Assembly (NCBI RefSeq): GCF_021018805.1
Contig: NC_086247.1
Location: 3,789,230-3,853,229, forward strand
Length of the DNA: 64,000 bases
Direction of reading: 5' to 3'
DNA from: Prinia subflava
Lineage: Eukaryota > Chordata > Aves > Passeriformes > Cisticolidae
Position numbers and translations under genes: made by a program
Part shown: piece after piece, positions 25,685 through 39,011 of the stretch
Layout: the number at the start of each line of letters is the position of its first letter
Position numbering within the stretch: the first letter of the stretch is position 1
The notes under the pieces: model-generated
Told to the model about the DNA's origin: nothing
The model's database searches: none
What the model saw: the letters and a program-made list of their open reading frames with translations, nothing else

Positions 25685-26003
25685 CCGCTGTCACCCTCCG
25701 ACACCTGCCCCGCCATCGCCGCCTCGGCTCCCTTCACGTGGGCATCCCTGCGGCGGGCGCCTGGGCGCCCCCGTAGCCCTCCCGCCGTCACCCAGCAACG
25801 CCCCCCGCCCGTACCCCCGAGGCCCCGCCCTTCATTGCATATTCATGAGCACGCCCACAGGGCGCCACGCCTCTCATACATATTCATAGCCCACACCTCA
25901 TGTACCCCCGGGAGGCCACGCCCCTCGCTGCATATTCATGACCCCGGGGGCGGGAGGGGGCGGAAGCGGAAGCGGAAGCGGGTGCCGGTTCCCGAGGACC
26001 CGG

Positions 26004-26010
26004 TATAAAG
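26004..26010 (+). promoter_or_regulatory. TATA box
   Basis: TATAAAG preceded by ccgg and followed by a GC-rich start region. It is about 30 bp before the inferred transcription start. A TATA box inside a CpG island is a minority arrangement in vertebrates. Confidence 0.6.
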
Positions 26011-26034
26011 CGGCCGCCGCTGCCCGGTGCCGCC

Positions 26035-26169
26035 GCGCTCGCGCCGCCGTCAGTGACCTCGTCCCTTCCCTCCTTCCCTCCCTCATCCCCCCCGCCCTCC
26101 CCGGCACCGCCGCCTCCCCCCTCCGCCGCACGGAGCAGGTCCCGGGTGCTGGGGGAGACCCGGGGGCAG
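26035..26169 (+). other. SLC45A4: Putative untranslated exon 1 (SLC45A4)
   Basis: The start is placed 30 bp after the TATA box and is approximate. The end is firm: gggggCAG/GTAAGG, a near-consensus donor with the GT at 26170-26171. The exon is GC- and pyrimidine-rich (ccctccttccctccctc). It contains no ATG start that could join the SLC45A4 frame without splicing, so it would be 5' UTR. Confidence 0.6.
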
Positions 26170-26231
26170 GTAAGGGGGGCGGCGGGAGCTTGGGCTGTGA
26201 GGGGTGTCTGGAGTGAGGAGGGGGTGTGGAG

Positions 26232-26735
26232 GCGAGGGGCAGCTGAGGGGTGACGGGGATGAGAGGCTGGTGAAGGCGAGGAAGGGTTTCGGGTGAGGGG
26301 CTGGTCAAGGCGAGGAAGAGCTTGGGTGAGAAGGTCGTGAGGGTGAGGGAGGTGAGGGGCTCGTGAAGGTGAGGAAGGGTTTGGGGTGAGGGACTGGTGA
26401 AGGTGAGGAAAGGTTTGGTGTGAGGGAGGTGAGGGACTGGTGAAGGTGAGGAAGGGTTTGGTGTGAGGGAGGTGAGGGACTGGTGAAGGTGAGGAAGGGT
26501 TTGGTGTGAAGGAGATGAGGGACTGGTAAAGGTGAGGAAGGGTTTGGGGTGAGGGACTGGTGAAGATGAGGAAAGGTTTGGTGTAAGGGATTGATAAAGG
26601 TGAGGAAAGGTTTGGGGTGAGGGAGGTCAGGGAATGTTGAAGGTGAGGAAGGGTTTGGGGTGAGGGAAGTGGGGGAGCTAATGAAAATGAGGAAGTGTTG
26701 GGGTGAAGATGAGAAAGGTTTGGGGTTAGGGGCTG
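26232..26735 (+). repeat. G-rich minisatellite in intron 1
   Basis: About a dozen imperfect units of roughly 36 to 46 bp carry the core ctggtgaaggtgaggaagg followed by gtttggggtgaggga. The clearest block (26360-26530) has near-identical units. This strand is G-rich and almost C-free. The - strand therefore reads as long Pro/Ser/His/Leu frames of 204 and 309 codons, which I regard as artefacts of the repeat. The array starts about 60 bp after the exon 1 donor. Confidence 0.93.
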
Positions 26736-29700
26736 AGAAGCTTTTTGGGTGAAGAAGTTCTGGGGAAAGGTGAGAGGGTTGTAGAGCTTTAGGGTGTGGG
26801 TATGTGAAGTCACGAAGATGGGAAGATAGTGATGATCTTAGGGTGAGGGACGTGTTAGGCTGCAGAGAGGGAAGCTGGAAATGCTGTGTGCTGTGGTGAG
26901 AAGTCGGGTCAAAGGACATGCTGGGCTGCAGAGGTTGGGAAGGAATAAGGAATGAATGGAGGAATGAGTAAGGTGATGTTGGAGAGATTTGTTTGGGGTG
27001 TCTGAGATAGCCACCTCTTTCTCATCAGAATTCATTAAGTGCCCCTTTAGGATTGTGTTGGGTGGAGACAGTACTGAAGAGGACTTGACAAAGGGACCAA
27101 AGAGGGAAATTAGTGTACCTTTTCAGACTATTAAACTTGAGTAGTCTGCCATTTGAATAATTGCACACTTAATCTGTCACCTGATCTCAAAGCTTTATCA
27201 CAAAACAGTTGAGTCTTTCCTTGCCTGATATGATGGTGAGAAGGTATTGGGGGAAGAAATTACTTCCAACTTTGCTCTTAAACCTCCCATGAATGCAGCA
27301 GTTTTCCTTACTGATCGTGTTATCAGTGATCTGCAACTCTTTAAATGCCTTAATTTTAGCGCCTTTAGCAGGTGCAGAAACTCTGCTTGACCTTGGAAAA
27401 TACTCTCTCAGTGGGGCAATTTTCTGTTGGAGTGCTTTGCCTTCAGTATTCTCTAGGTGTAGAGGGGAGAAAGGAGGGGAGGAAAAGATTTAGCCAAGGC
27501 TCTGACTCGGCACTGGGTGCGGTGAATGAATCAATGTTGCTGGAGCCTGGCTAATTCAGGGACTTACAAATGGGAAAGGATAGGAAAGATATTGCAGGAT
27601 GTGGAATGTTAGACAGAGGAGATGTTTTCTCCTTCAGGAAAAGACATGTTACAAGAATTGGATCTACAAGGAGAGGCAGCACTAGGTACAGAGCACAGGC
27701 AAATAACTGCAGCATTATGAGGCTCCGTGGGAAGAAATTGCACTGTTACAGCATGTATCCTTTCTGCTCTGCAAAAACTGCTCCAGTGTGAGCTGCGTCA
27801 TGTTCCACTGCTGGGAGCAGACAGTGCTACTAAAATATTTAATGAAATATGGCTTGAGCAGGTGCTTGAGCTCAAAGAGCAAGCTGGTGAATACTTCCTG
27901 CTTCCCTCCCCAAGTCGGGCTTTTTTGTAAATATATGACAGAGGGGGGTTGCTGATGTGATTGCACTGCCGTGGCTTGTGTGACTTCTTCCCTTCTACCA
28001 GTATTGTGAAAGATAAGGTCTTCCTTGCTTGGTTTGTTTAGTGATTATACTGGATTGATGAAATGTTCAGCATGCCTAATTTTTCCCTTCCTAAATAAGG
28101 GAAGAAATTTCAGACAAGAGATTAAACTATTTACTTGGCACATTGGCTATAAATCTTACAGAAGTGCTTTTTACTGTAAGTTTGAAAAGTTGACACTACC
28201 TTAAACTCCTAAAGATGCTTCCAGTAGTCTCTTGATGCATCCGAAAACATCTGTGAGTTCCTGTGTATGTCAAAGGTAGTGGCAGCTGCTGTCTTGGAAG
28301 TGAGAGCTTCATTCCTCTATTAATGAGATTAACTTGGATACTTCAGGGAGTTTTCATGACAAAATAACAGTTTCCATGATGTAATGGGTGGGATCAGTGG
28401 AACAACTTCTATTTTAGTTAGCTATTTGTAGTGTCAGAGGCTGGTTTACATGGGTTGGCTCATGCCTCTCCAAGCAAGTAAATGATAGCAGTTCTTGTGC
28501 TCAATTATGTATGACTGAGGCATCTTCAGCGAAAGGAGAATGTGTGGTTCTGCAGATAAACCCTCCTGTGTAACTGTGGGTTAACTCCTGCAGGAGCCTG
28601 CTGCTCTCTGGGAGTGTGTTGCCGAGAAAGGCATGAGCAATATCTGCTGATGTGATCTTGCTTGGATGCTGTGGGGACTGCCTGCAGTTGAGAGCAATCC
28701 TCTCCCTCCAAGCTGAAAAGTGCCTTAAAAAAATCAGTCTGTTTTACATATAATTGTATTGTGCTGCCTTGCATGGACAAGGGAGGTTGTCTTCTGCTGG
28801 AGGTGTTCTTAGTCGTGACAAGGTGGCAGGAACACTGACTGACAGCTGGTGAACCTGCTGCTCCTTCAGTGTCATGTTACAACAAAACTCATCAAGTGCA
28901 ACTTTGTTCATGTGCCTTTTCAGCAGGGTGACACAAGTGGAATATTTTCATGGCTTCTAGTGAAGCGTGGTGTAACTCTGACTGAAACAATGCATATGCT
29001 TGTGTGTCTAAGTGCATGTGACCTTAAGTTTTCACACTGAAGCAAGTGTGGAGCCTATTTGAGGAGCTATCTGAAGTAACTGCCTTGATTCCTCCAGGTG
29101 GAAATGCAGACTCTGAGAGAGCAAGCCCTGTCTCACAGGGCTGTGACCTCCAAGGTTAATTCCCTCTAAACACTCTAGTCCTGGGTTCTCTGGCAGCTAG
29201 AAAGTTAAGACTTGGTAAAATAATGTTGCTCTGCTTGTGTGCTGAGGCAGGAATGCATGGACTCTGCCTCTATCCCTGTATAAACTTAAATGGATCATTT
29301 ATAAAAGCCAGAATATTAACATTGGATGGTACCTGCAGAGTAATTCACCAGTGAACCTGCATCTAACATTTGAAAAACTTTCGTGCAGTTGAAATATGTT
29401 ACCAACTGAGCAGTTTAGAAAAGATGTTGAAGCTTTAGGAGTTGTGAATTTCTGGGTGGGAAAAAGGTGGCTGGAATGACCTGCCAGGCAGTGCCTGCAG
29501 TTGTGAACACAGCTGCAGGTAACACTTCAGGACTTTCAGCAGACACTGATTTAAGCTATAAACAGTTCCTTTACAAAGGAGCATTTGATCTTGTCTAGCT
29601 TAGTCTGTAAACTCTGCCTGTGATGCACCACTGCCATCCTTAGTTGAGCACCTTATGACTTCCAGCATCAATTCCTAGGGTAGGAAGCCTGCAATATCCG

Positions 29701-30430
29701 CCTGCAGTATCTGAGTACTGCTACTTGCATGTTAGGCAAAACCAGTGACATTGCCCATCATGAGAAGAAGCTGGAGCTCGTGGTTGTTTTTGAGCTTAAC
29801 TTGTGGTCTGTACCTCCTCTGCCCTTCTAACACTCTAAAATAATTACATCAAACGATCAAGCAGTATGTATTGAGCAACAGTGCATGTGTGCTGGTGTCA
29901 TGTTGGACATAAAAACAAGCTTCCCTTGCCCTTCAAACTGACTGCAATGCTATGGGCTACTTTTAATAGTGTAAAAGCACACTGAACAGAGGCAAAGCTA
30001 TTGGAGTAGAAATGGAGCTTTCCAGCTGATCTGCTGGGAGAGCCCTGTAGAAGTGACGAGGCTGTCGTGACAGAGGAGGAAGCTTTAGCAGCCTGCAGAG
30101 TAATGAGTAACACGAAGAACTGTTTGTGCTGTGTTTTAGTTTTGCAAGGGTGACTCCCATGACCTTTATATCTGTAATACTTGCAAGATCCCAGGTGGTG
30201 ACCTGGGATTCTAACTATAGGTGTAAGATTCACCAGAACTCCAACAGAACAGCCTTGTGTGCAATTGTTTCTCTTAGAGATGGGTTAAGTGATCTGATAC
30301 CTATTCTGTGGGGGCTCCTGGTCCTTCAGCTTAGTGTCAGCCTAACTGAACACTTTAATTCAACAGTAATCCATTGACTTGGGGAGTACAGAGTGCAGCA
30401 GGTATTGCTTAGCTTAATATACCAGCACTG

Positions 30431-30455
30431 AAGTGAACACAGTGAGTGTTCACTT
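30431..30455. repeat. Perfect 10-bp inverted repeat, 5-nt loop
   Basis: AAGTGAACAC, loop agtga, then the exact reverse complement. It shares the core GTGAACAC/GTGTTCAC with the inverted repeat at 59118-59158. Confidence 0.85.
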
Positions 30456-32470
30456 TAGTGAAGGAATACTTTTCCTAAGCAGAGCATTACACCTGCCTAG
30501 CAATGCTTGTGTCAAGTCCAATAAACTTTCTAGCTGTTGTATGTTTAAGGCTCCGTGCAAAACCAGAAAACAATCCAGTTGCCAAAGTTGAAGCAGAATG
30601 CTGTCAGGATGAGTGGCACAACGTGTGTAGCTTGACAGCTGATGTTTCAACCTGAGAGTCACCTTTCAGACAGGAGATCCTGGGCAGCCCAGAAACCAAG
30701 CATGGGAGCAGAGACTGTTAAGCTGTGCAGTGTTGTGAGCTGAGGGCTGCATGCTTTCAGCAAGCTGTTCCTATCAGGTGACTTTTACGGTCAGTGGCTT
30801 ATCAGTTACCCACACATCTCGCAGTTGGGTCACAGCCCTGCCCAGAGAACCTACCCAACGCTTCCACTGGTAAACAGATACTGTATCCTGCACTGGGGAC
30901 TGTGAGGGGCTCTTGTATCCAAGCACTGAATAATTATTGCTCTTCTAAATAAATTACTCTTTAGTGTGGTAAAGAAGCATAATATTCCTCCAAATGAAAC
31001 AAGGTACTCTGCATGAAAAAGAGCGGATTTCATACTGTTAAATCCAGACCTCCACTAGAGTTGCTCAAGACTGAATTTGCATTGAGTTGAAAGCTGGGCT
31101 TTGGGCATCTCAGTGATGGGTTCAGAGCACTGCGGTGTCTGAGCTGTGGAGTGGTTTGTGCTGTGACCTAACTGGCACACGGTGGCTATTAACTAAAGCT
31201 CCTTCTTGCTGGTACTTCCAACAAGTGCTGTGCAGTCATTTAGACTGCAGCTGGCATACGGCTTTGTAACAACTCGGGACAAGCAGCCAGGTTTCCTCAT
31301 CAAACTTGCTCTTGGCAAGTGACTCTGGCAAGCATCAGGACACAAGGCTTTTGTTGGGTAATGATTGGGTTTGGCTTAAGAGCTGCTCCTGACCTTGGTT
31401 TGGCTCTTGCTGGCATGTATTCTGCTCAAAACATGAATCTCAATCTATAGATGATGGGGAGTTGGTCTCCACAATGTGGACCACTAGCAAGTCCTAAGAC
31501 TCAGTTAAAGCTGAGGAAGACTTGATTTCCAGGACTCCCATTAATGGAGGATAAAGATTATTAAACTATAGCTTTAGGAGACCCGGCTAGCCTGACACTT
31601 CAGGCTTGACTCAGTCTCTTTTGCAGTGTTATATGAAGGCTGACTAATCTGGTGGCCCGAGGTGTTCTGGGAGGGGACTGAGAAATACTTTCCTTGCACG
31701 ACTGAAATTGTCAGTCAATAGCTGCTGCTCATGTAGCAAGACATAAAAGGGTAGGAGATAAAGCTTAGTCCTAAGAGTAAGCCAAAGATACTTTTAAGAA
31801 AATTCTAGCGTGTAAGTGGTAGCAGAAAGGTGTTACTCTGAATTGTTTTGCTGAACTCTGTTTGAAGTGGATTTTGTCAGTATTCTGGGGAGAGAAGGTT
31901 GGTTCTCTCAGCAGAATGGAGTGAGGACATAGTTTCCTCATCTTGTTTTAAATGAGAGCTCTAATGTTTTTGTAACTGAAATTGAAACCAGTGTTATGCT
32001 GACCCTGCATATTTTCTATCCTCTGCTGGCTGGCCTGGACTACTTCTGCATGCAGTGTAGTTCATTTATTTTGGAGACTTGAAAACAAGCCATTATCACC
32101 CTTCAGTGCCAGATAAATAAATGATCTAACTGGGGGCCGAACCCAGTGTTCTTTTACAAAAGCACAACTGCATGTCACTCTTATCTTCTGCATTGTGCCC
32201 TTGAATATATGATCAATCTTTCTGGACCACGTCCAGAAACCAGTGGCTTAACCCAGCAAGCGATGACTGCAGAGCAGTCAGATTTCTGTGCCACTTAATT
32301 TCCTATCATCACTTACACACAGCAAACAATCTTCCAGAATACATTTAACATGAGCACTGTTTAACCTACAACTTTCTTATCAATCACATGGAAGTACAAA
32401 TAACAGAAACAGGAGTCAACTCTTAAATAGCCTTATGCTGGATCTGTGCTTCCAGGTAAGAAGAGTTTCA

Positions 32471-32540
32471 GGGGGGTTGGTGGTTTGTTTTTTTTGTTTT
32501 TTGGGGTGGTGTTTTTGGGTTTTTTTTTGGTGAGTGGGGT
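32471..32540 (+). repeat. Low-complexity T/G-rich tract
   Basis: Runs of T (up to nine) alternate with ggggtggtg-type words; there are no A residues and almost no C. It is a simple-sequence region within the putative intron. Confidence 0.85.
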
Positions 32541-35500
32541 GAAGGCATACATGCAGGGTAAAAAATACTCCTCCCATTTTATGAGGGGAATATCTGAGCA
32601 AGTACACTGGCCTGAGCAGTCTGGCTCTGGTTACTCCCAGAGGAGTGATTTGACAGTCTGAACTATTGCTCCTTAGAGTAGTGTGGCTGGCCAGCTAACT
32701 CCCAAGAGTTCAAAGAATAACCCAAAACAAATGCACAGCTTGCTTTAACACCAGCACTTCTAGTGCATGTCCCGTTTGCTATCTGACTCCTATCTGGGAC
32801 AATCAGCTTGTCATGTAGGCTTGTTCTTTTTCTTGGCTCTTGTTCTGCTTCTAACTTTGGTGTAGAGGGAAAAGGCTTCCACTTCTCAGTGCACAGGTAC
32901 CCTGATTGTTTCCAACATCAGAGCACTTCTGCCTCCCTAAAAGTCAAATTCCCTTAAATGAACTGAAAAAAGAATGAGCAGTTATCTGTTCCCTTAATGT
33001 TCCTACAGTCATTTCTGGCCTTACCGTTGTAGCTTTTTCTGCTACTTTGTTTTGAAATCACCTTTCCAATTTGTCATCTTCCAGGTAAGGTGTGTTCAAA
33101 ACTCTCATTTTGCAGCTGCATAGCAGATCTTTCAGTCTACTGAAGAAATGGAATTGAATCAGATAAGGTGTGTCCCCTTCCAGGCAATTGCTCTGGAATA
33201 GTTAGCGTGACAATTCAGGGTGCCAGTTGAAAATAAGCCTTTTGACCCTATAGCACTAGTGGGATCTCTAATCTTCTTTGTATGCATATGACCTGGCCAC
33301 TACCATGGCCTTTCAATTGTGTAGTAGCCCCAACTAAGCTGTATATAAAAGGGTTTGGGTTCCCATACAATGAATTTTGTGCTGACATCAGATGCCTGTG
33401 TGTCTAGTGACTTTGGTATTATATTGTTAGTAAGTCTTTTACTGGTTAGGAACAGCAGGATATATTTGTGGACAAGTAATAGCCTTGGTGTGATGACTTA
33501 AGATAAAGCCTCACTACTTTGTCTTAGGGTATTCTTAGCCTGTTCATGGCTAGATCTCTGTAACATCACTTTGTCAGTGTAAAACCTGATGAGTCTCAGG
33601 GATATACAGTATAAACCTGACTCTGTGCTCTTTGAAAGATTTCACTGCATCATCCCACCTCTTTGTGGTAGAGATACACTTAAAAAAAACCAAAAACAGT
33701 GCTCAATTACTGCAAACTATGAAACATGTACATTCAACAGACTACAAACTTCCAGTTCATTCCAGCAGCCCAACACTGCATGGTATTTCCCTCAACTGCA
33801 CTTAGTTTTCTCTTCCTCATTAACTGTGCTCCTAAATTAACACATTCTAAGAGATCAGTTCCAGTGCTTTGTTAAGGCTGGTTACTGAATAACTGGTTGT
33901 GATTAATGCCTGAATTTATCTCTGGTACAATACTGGCTACACTGTTCCTTGCACTTCAGCCTCTTTAAGAAGCTCTTTGTGAACAGACTCCCCGTCTGGA
34001 CGGCTTGTGAGGAGTCTGGATTGCTGAGTATCTCACTTGCAGGATCCTTCCGTGAACCTGCTAAGTTGTCCTGACTGTGGATCACAGCCTCAATGTGTGA
34101 GGCTCATTCTGTCTGTTTGGAACTCAGTAACTGATGTGTCCCTGACAGCCTTTTCTGACCTTTGAAGTCTGAGGGAATACCCACTGACAAAACCCATGAG
34201 CAAACATCACTACCAGAGAAAGCTTTAAGTCCCTACGTGCAATTATTGTATTGACTGGAGTTATATATTTATATATACACACATGCCATAGCTTACAAAA
34301 GACAAATTCTTTAAGCAGGGAATAAAATTTCAGCTTTACGTGCAGAAATTGCTACTGTCCAAATGATTTGGAGATCTTGCCCTAGGAGATGGGGTAGCAA
34401 AACTGCTGCAGTTCTGTGCTTTGGGCATTCACAATAAACTTGCTTTCTCTGTGGAAAAAATTAGTCTGAAACAAAGAGGTGTTGGTAGTGGTTCCCAAAG
34501 CTTTAATACTGAAGGTATATTTTCTAATAAGGCCATGTGTTTAAATACTTCAGCTCTGTATTTATAATACCTTCACTATGCACTGTACTCGCCTTCCTGC
34601 ATCTAGATGAATGTGGTCAGGGTAGAAGTGCTGTGCAAATGAAAGCAACACTTGGTTTATCTCCAGCAGCAGCATTCAGTTCATTAATATTGCATTTCCC
34701 TGTAACTTAGAAAATGAGTGGAAGCCTATGTCAAAATATTAAATAAAAATAGGTTCTTTATTTTTGCATTAATAACTGTCCAGCATAATTTTTACCTGAT
34801 GCAGTTATGCCCATGCCATTATAATACTTCATTTTCTTGCTCACTGTTGATGTAGGGATTAAATAACTTCCTTTCTCATTGTCTGGATAATAGTCATATC
34901 TTTTCAAAGAATGAGAATAACAAGAACACTGGCCAATTCTTGGCTTTCACCAGAGAAATTTTTAAAATATTGGACTGAACTGAGAGGAAAGCAGGAAGCC
35001 AAGGCTGGAAACTTCTCTGCTCCATCCTATCTGATAAAGCAAGCAAGAGCCCAGAATTTTCCTTCATTAATTTGTTGGCCTCACTGGACAAACTGGTGCT
35101 CTAAGTTGCTTGATGTGAGCAGCTCAGAGTAAGGCTACACAAGTCTGTCTTTTTGCATCTGAAAGGGCTTAGGCTTGTAACAATGCTGTGACCCTTCCAG
35201 CCTTGCAGGGAATAATGAAAATACAGCAGGCTTACATGAGCAGTGAATACATCCTACATTGTTTACATCTAGGCCTGTAATTTCATGTTAGATCTTCTCT
35301 CCCAAGACTTCTAAGCAGTTTAGGTGCAGAATTAAACTGTAGATCATACAGCTAAAGCCTGAAAGTCTGGGAAGCTTTTTTCATCAGGTGGGTGGGGGGT
35401 TTCACTCGTGGCATATGTGGGGAGGGTGTATCCGAAGTGACAGACAAGTGTCAGTGCTCACAGGCTGCTGGGATTCAGCTGTGGCTGCAACACAGCACTG

Positions 35501-38500
35501 CCAGTGCTTCTGAAATGGTTTATTCTCAGCAAATGCTTGTCAGGCCTGCTCCTCATGGTAGGGAGTGTTTAATAAAAAACATGTGTAATGTCACATACAT
35601 GTGTGCAGTTTGTTTTCTGTTCAGCAAAGAAATCTGGGATCAGGCCTCTCAAGATCCTACCCAGATGGCTGATTTAGCCCATGTGTCCTAAAGTAAACTG
35701 GAATCTGTTTTAATTACACTATTCTTTAGAATGGATTAACATTTCATACCTGGGAAATTTGTCTATGCTAATTTCAGTCCCATGTTTTGAAGGCTGAGTT
35801 TTACTCTCCTTGCCAGTGAAGGTTTAAGCCTGGTTGATGCTTATTGTAACATGACAAGTATTCTTTCATTGGGTAAAATACAAAATACAGTCACATATTT
35901 TATATTCATCGTGTTTTTCCAGACTTCATGTATGAGTGGTGAGCAAGGGCACACAAAGTCCTCAGAGGAAGGTGAAAAAGCTTTCATAGCAAAAACTTGT
36001 TTGAGTTATACACACTGCTGTTCACATTGCTATAGATAAGTAGGAAGACTTTTACAGGCACCATGTGAACTCTTTTCCTGCAGGTTTTATTTTTTCCTGA
36101 TACCCTAAGACATTTTTATCCTTTAGCTCTCTACCCCAATTAAGTTAACTTAAACTGACTGCAGCTTGATTGAAAACCAGACTACAAGTTAAGGATAGTA
36201 ATGTGTCACATCATGGCTTTAATGTGGAATTGAAACTTAAATTTAAATATCTTTTGGCTTAAAAGGAAAGGTTTAAAACAAAATGGAAGTGACCTTTTGA
36301 ATTATGCCTGTTTTACTTTATGATCATATGTACTTCTCCAGAGAAGTCTATGGGTCAAAAGTCTGCCCATGTGTTTTGCAGAAATCTTTATATAGAGGTA
36401 ATACATTGAACTTTGAAATTTGTTACTGGAAGAATAAAAACTTGACAGGATGATAAATGGATTTCACTTAAGTGAGATAACAGGGATGTGGTGGCCCTGT
36501 TTTATCTGTTAAATCTTGACTGCTGTACAAAGCAATATTAAATTACTTCAAATCTATTTAGGCTCTTAAAACCTAAACCAGTTAAGGGTATGTTAACTGC
36601 TGATTGCTTTAATCAAGTTCTGTTCCTCCCGAAAATCTAGCAGGTGATTGTTCAAATGATATAAACTTTAGTTTATTGCATATGCTGGTCCTGTAATTGA
36701 AAAAGTAAAATGACTAAGCACAATATTCTCAGTAAAACCACCAAAATCAAATACAGCCCAGAAGGGCAAGCCACACATTTCATTAAAATAAGGTTCAGTA
36801 ACCATGAAATTTATCACCCTAAGGGCTTCCTCACTCTGACAAGTGACTAAAGTGTAAAATGTCAAATACCTCTGTGCTGACCAGTAACTTGAATTAACTT
36901 CAAGGTTTTGTTAGTCAAATAGTAGATTCACAAGCGACGAGAAATGAATAGTTTTCTTCCCCAGCTTCCTGTGTTACTGCTGAAAACTCACACCTACACA
37001 GGCAGCACATGCAAATGTCTGTGCCTTTGTGGGCTCTGGGAGATGGGAAATTGTGTGTGCTCACAAGTGAAGAGGAAAGAAAGGCAGGGAGCAGCCTCAG
37101 CTTTCAGAGCCATGAGAAGCTGATCCATGAGTGGGGAAGGAAGGAGTGAAGCTGCTGGTTGTCCCCCTCATGATGGATAATAGCACTTCTGTTACCCATT
37201 GCATCTAGAAAATATTCTCTAATTCTGTTACAACTTGGGCCAATCATTACCTTTCTAATGGAGAGATCACATCATATTGTTCTTTCAACAACTTCTGCAT
37301 TTGAAACCTCTGTCAAGACTTTGTTTAGAAATAATCTCATGCCCTTCAGACTTTGTAGTCATGTCTTCTGGTTCCTGTCCTTTTGACTATTTCCTCTCCC
37401 AGTTTTTTCTGCTTGGCTTAATCTGATTTACAGCATGCTTTGCTAGCTGAAGTGTTTGGTTTGAGTGTTCTGCTTGATGAGGAATCATTAGTCATATGAG
37501 GTGATCCTCACCTCTAAAAGAACATTAGGACAAAAGGGAAAATATCTTCCTTTAACAGGATGTACTGACTTGGGTTGTGCTTCTCTGCTGGAATCAACAG
37601 GTCTTCCTGAAAAGTGTGCAATCCCTTCTCTAAACCGCTATCAGGAGCAGTGTTTGAATAAGTATTTGTTAGGTTTTTGTGTTTGTTTCACACTATGCTT
37701 TTGATCTTTACAGTGAGATCCCTGTTCAGTAAACCTGTTCTCAGCACATGGGCTGATAATACTTCTGGACCAACACTAGAAAGCTGCTGAAACCCAACTT
37801 GGGAATACTGTCTTGTAGTCAGCTGCTCTTCACAGCAAAATTTGTGGAAGCTGTTGTAAAGTCCTCTGAGTCTGAGTGTCCCATCCACTTCAGTGATGGT
37901 TTTATTGAAGTTTGACAGAGCCTGAATATATTCAGGGATGCATCCTACTGCTTATTAATAAGACACGTGAAATCCTACGTGACTGTTAATTTATTAAAAC
38001 TTTCAAGTGTTTCAGAGTAGAATTTTCCCTGGAAGACTTCCTGGGTGACCAAATTCAGGCAATTCTACTTGTCTGGAATCAATTCTAAAATCTCTTCCTG
38101 AAACCAGAGGCTTATAACAAGCCATCCAATATGCCAAAGTCCTTACACAAGGCTTTTGGAAATTCCAGGCAAAGATAATGTCACCACAGTGTCACCAGGA
38201 TGACTGCCAATTGCTCAAAACCTCATTCACTTTATATTTTTGGTTTGCCTGCTCTTAACAGCTTTATACTTCAAGCAGGTGTAGCACTTCAAATACTTAG
38301 GACTGCATGCATCACTATATGAAGGTAACAACTTTTTGTCTGCTTTTTAAGGACTTGGCCAAGTAGATGGTAAAGTTGAATGACAAGTCTGTTTATTTCA
38401 GCAAACTGTTACTTATAAAAACCTTGCAGACAATGAGACAGCAAAATAATTCAGGAATGAATGTGGTATCCCTTATCAACTCCACGTGTGATAAGTGGAT

Positions 38501-39011
38501 TTAGCTGGTTGTGATGTTAGAGAAAGGAATCTGTAAGTGTTAACTATCTTCATGAGAACTGGGGTGGAAGCCAAGCCACTATCTTGTACCAGAATAAACT
38601 GATAAGAGCAGGTGTTCAGTTAAAAGTGGAGTAGTTGTTTAAAGAAATAGTCTGAAGATGTAAAACTCTTGGAAAAGTTGAGATTAGGTTGCATGTGCAG
38701 TATTCATTCAAGTACTTGACTTTGGTTTTGTAACTTTAACTCATCCCCTGGTAGAAATGACAACTGTCATCCTGGTCTCCCCCATTTTCCCCCACAGATG
38801 CAAGCCTTTGATTCCTTCTGCAGCACAGAAAGAGAACATCCCATTGGAATTTATCTAGTCAGAAATACCAAACAGCTTCAGCCAGGTGTATGTGTGTTCC
38901 CATCATCCTTTGTCTGACCTCCACCATAGTGATACTCCTTGCTTGGGATGCTGCTGTGAGCAGTTGCCATCTCCTGGACATCGAGAAGTTTTGAAAATGG
39001 AGAAATTAATA

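Larger units (their letters stand above)
25685..26330 (+). promoter_or_regulatory. SLC45A4: CpG-island core promoter, likely of SLC45A4
   Basis: CpG density and GC content jump sharply right after the CR1 end. The word CATATTCAT, which resembles POU-factor sites, occurs at 25838, 25879 and 25931. CACGCC boxes of the KLF/SP type lie between or beside them (25850-25856, 25865-25871, 25916-25924). Three ETS-core motifs CGGAAG follow in tandem at 25961, 25967 and 25973. A TATA box (TATAAAG) lies at 26004-26010, so a start near 26035 is expected. The + orientation follows from TATA and the downstream donor. Assignment to SLC45A4 is inferred because its first coding exon is the next coding feature on this strand, 26 kb away. 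Confidence 0.75.

Noticed and set aside
25465..25776. 103-codon + strand frame
   Set aside because: Its first half is the end of CR1 ORF2 and the rest runs out into the promoter, so it is not a host gene.
25884..26919. Long - strand frames of 309 and 204 codons rich in Pro, Ser, His and Leu
   Set aside because: They are the antisense reading of the G-rich minisatellite and CpG island. The C-rich strand forms few stop codons, and the repeated protein words follow the DNA unit.
32127..32150. Hairpin resembling a tRNA T-arm on the - strand (five-base stem, TTCGGCC loop)
   Set aside because: No matching acceptor stem, A box or anticodon arm can be placed at the right distance, so it is not called a tRNA or tRNA-derived SINE.
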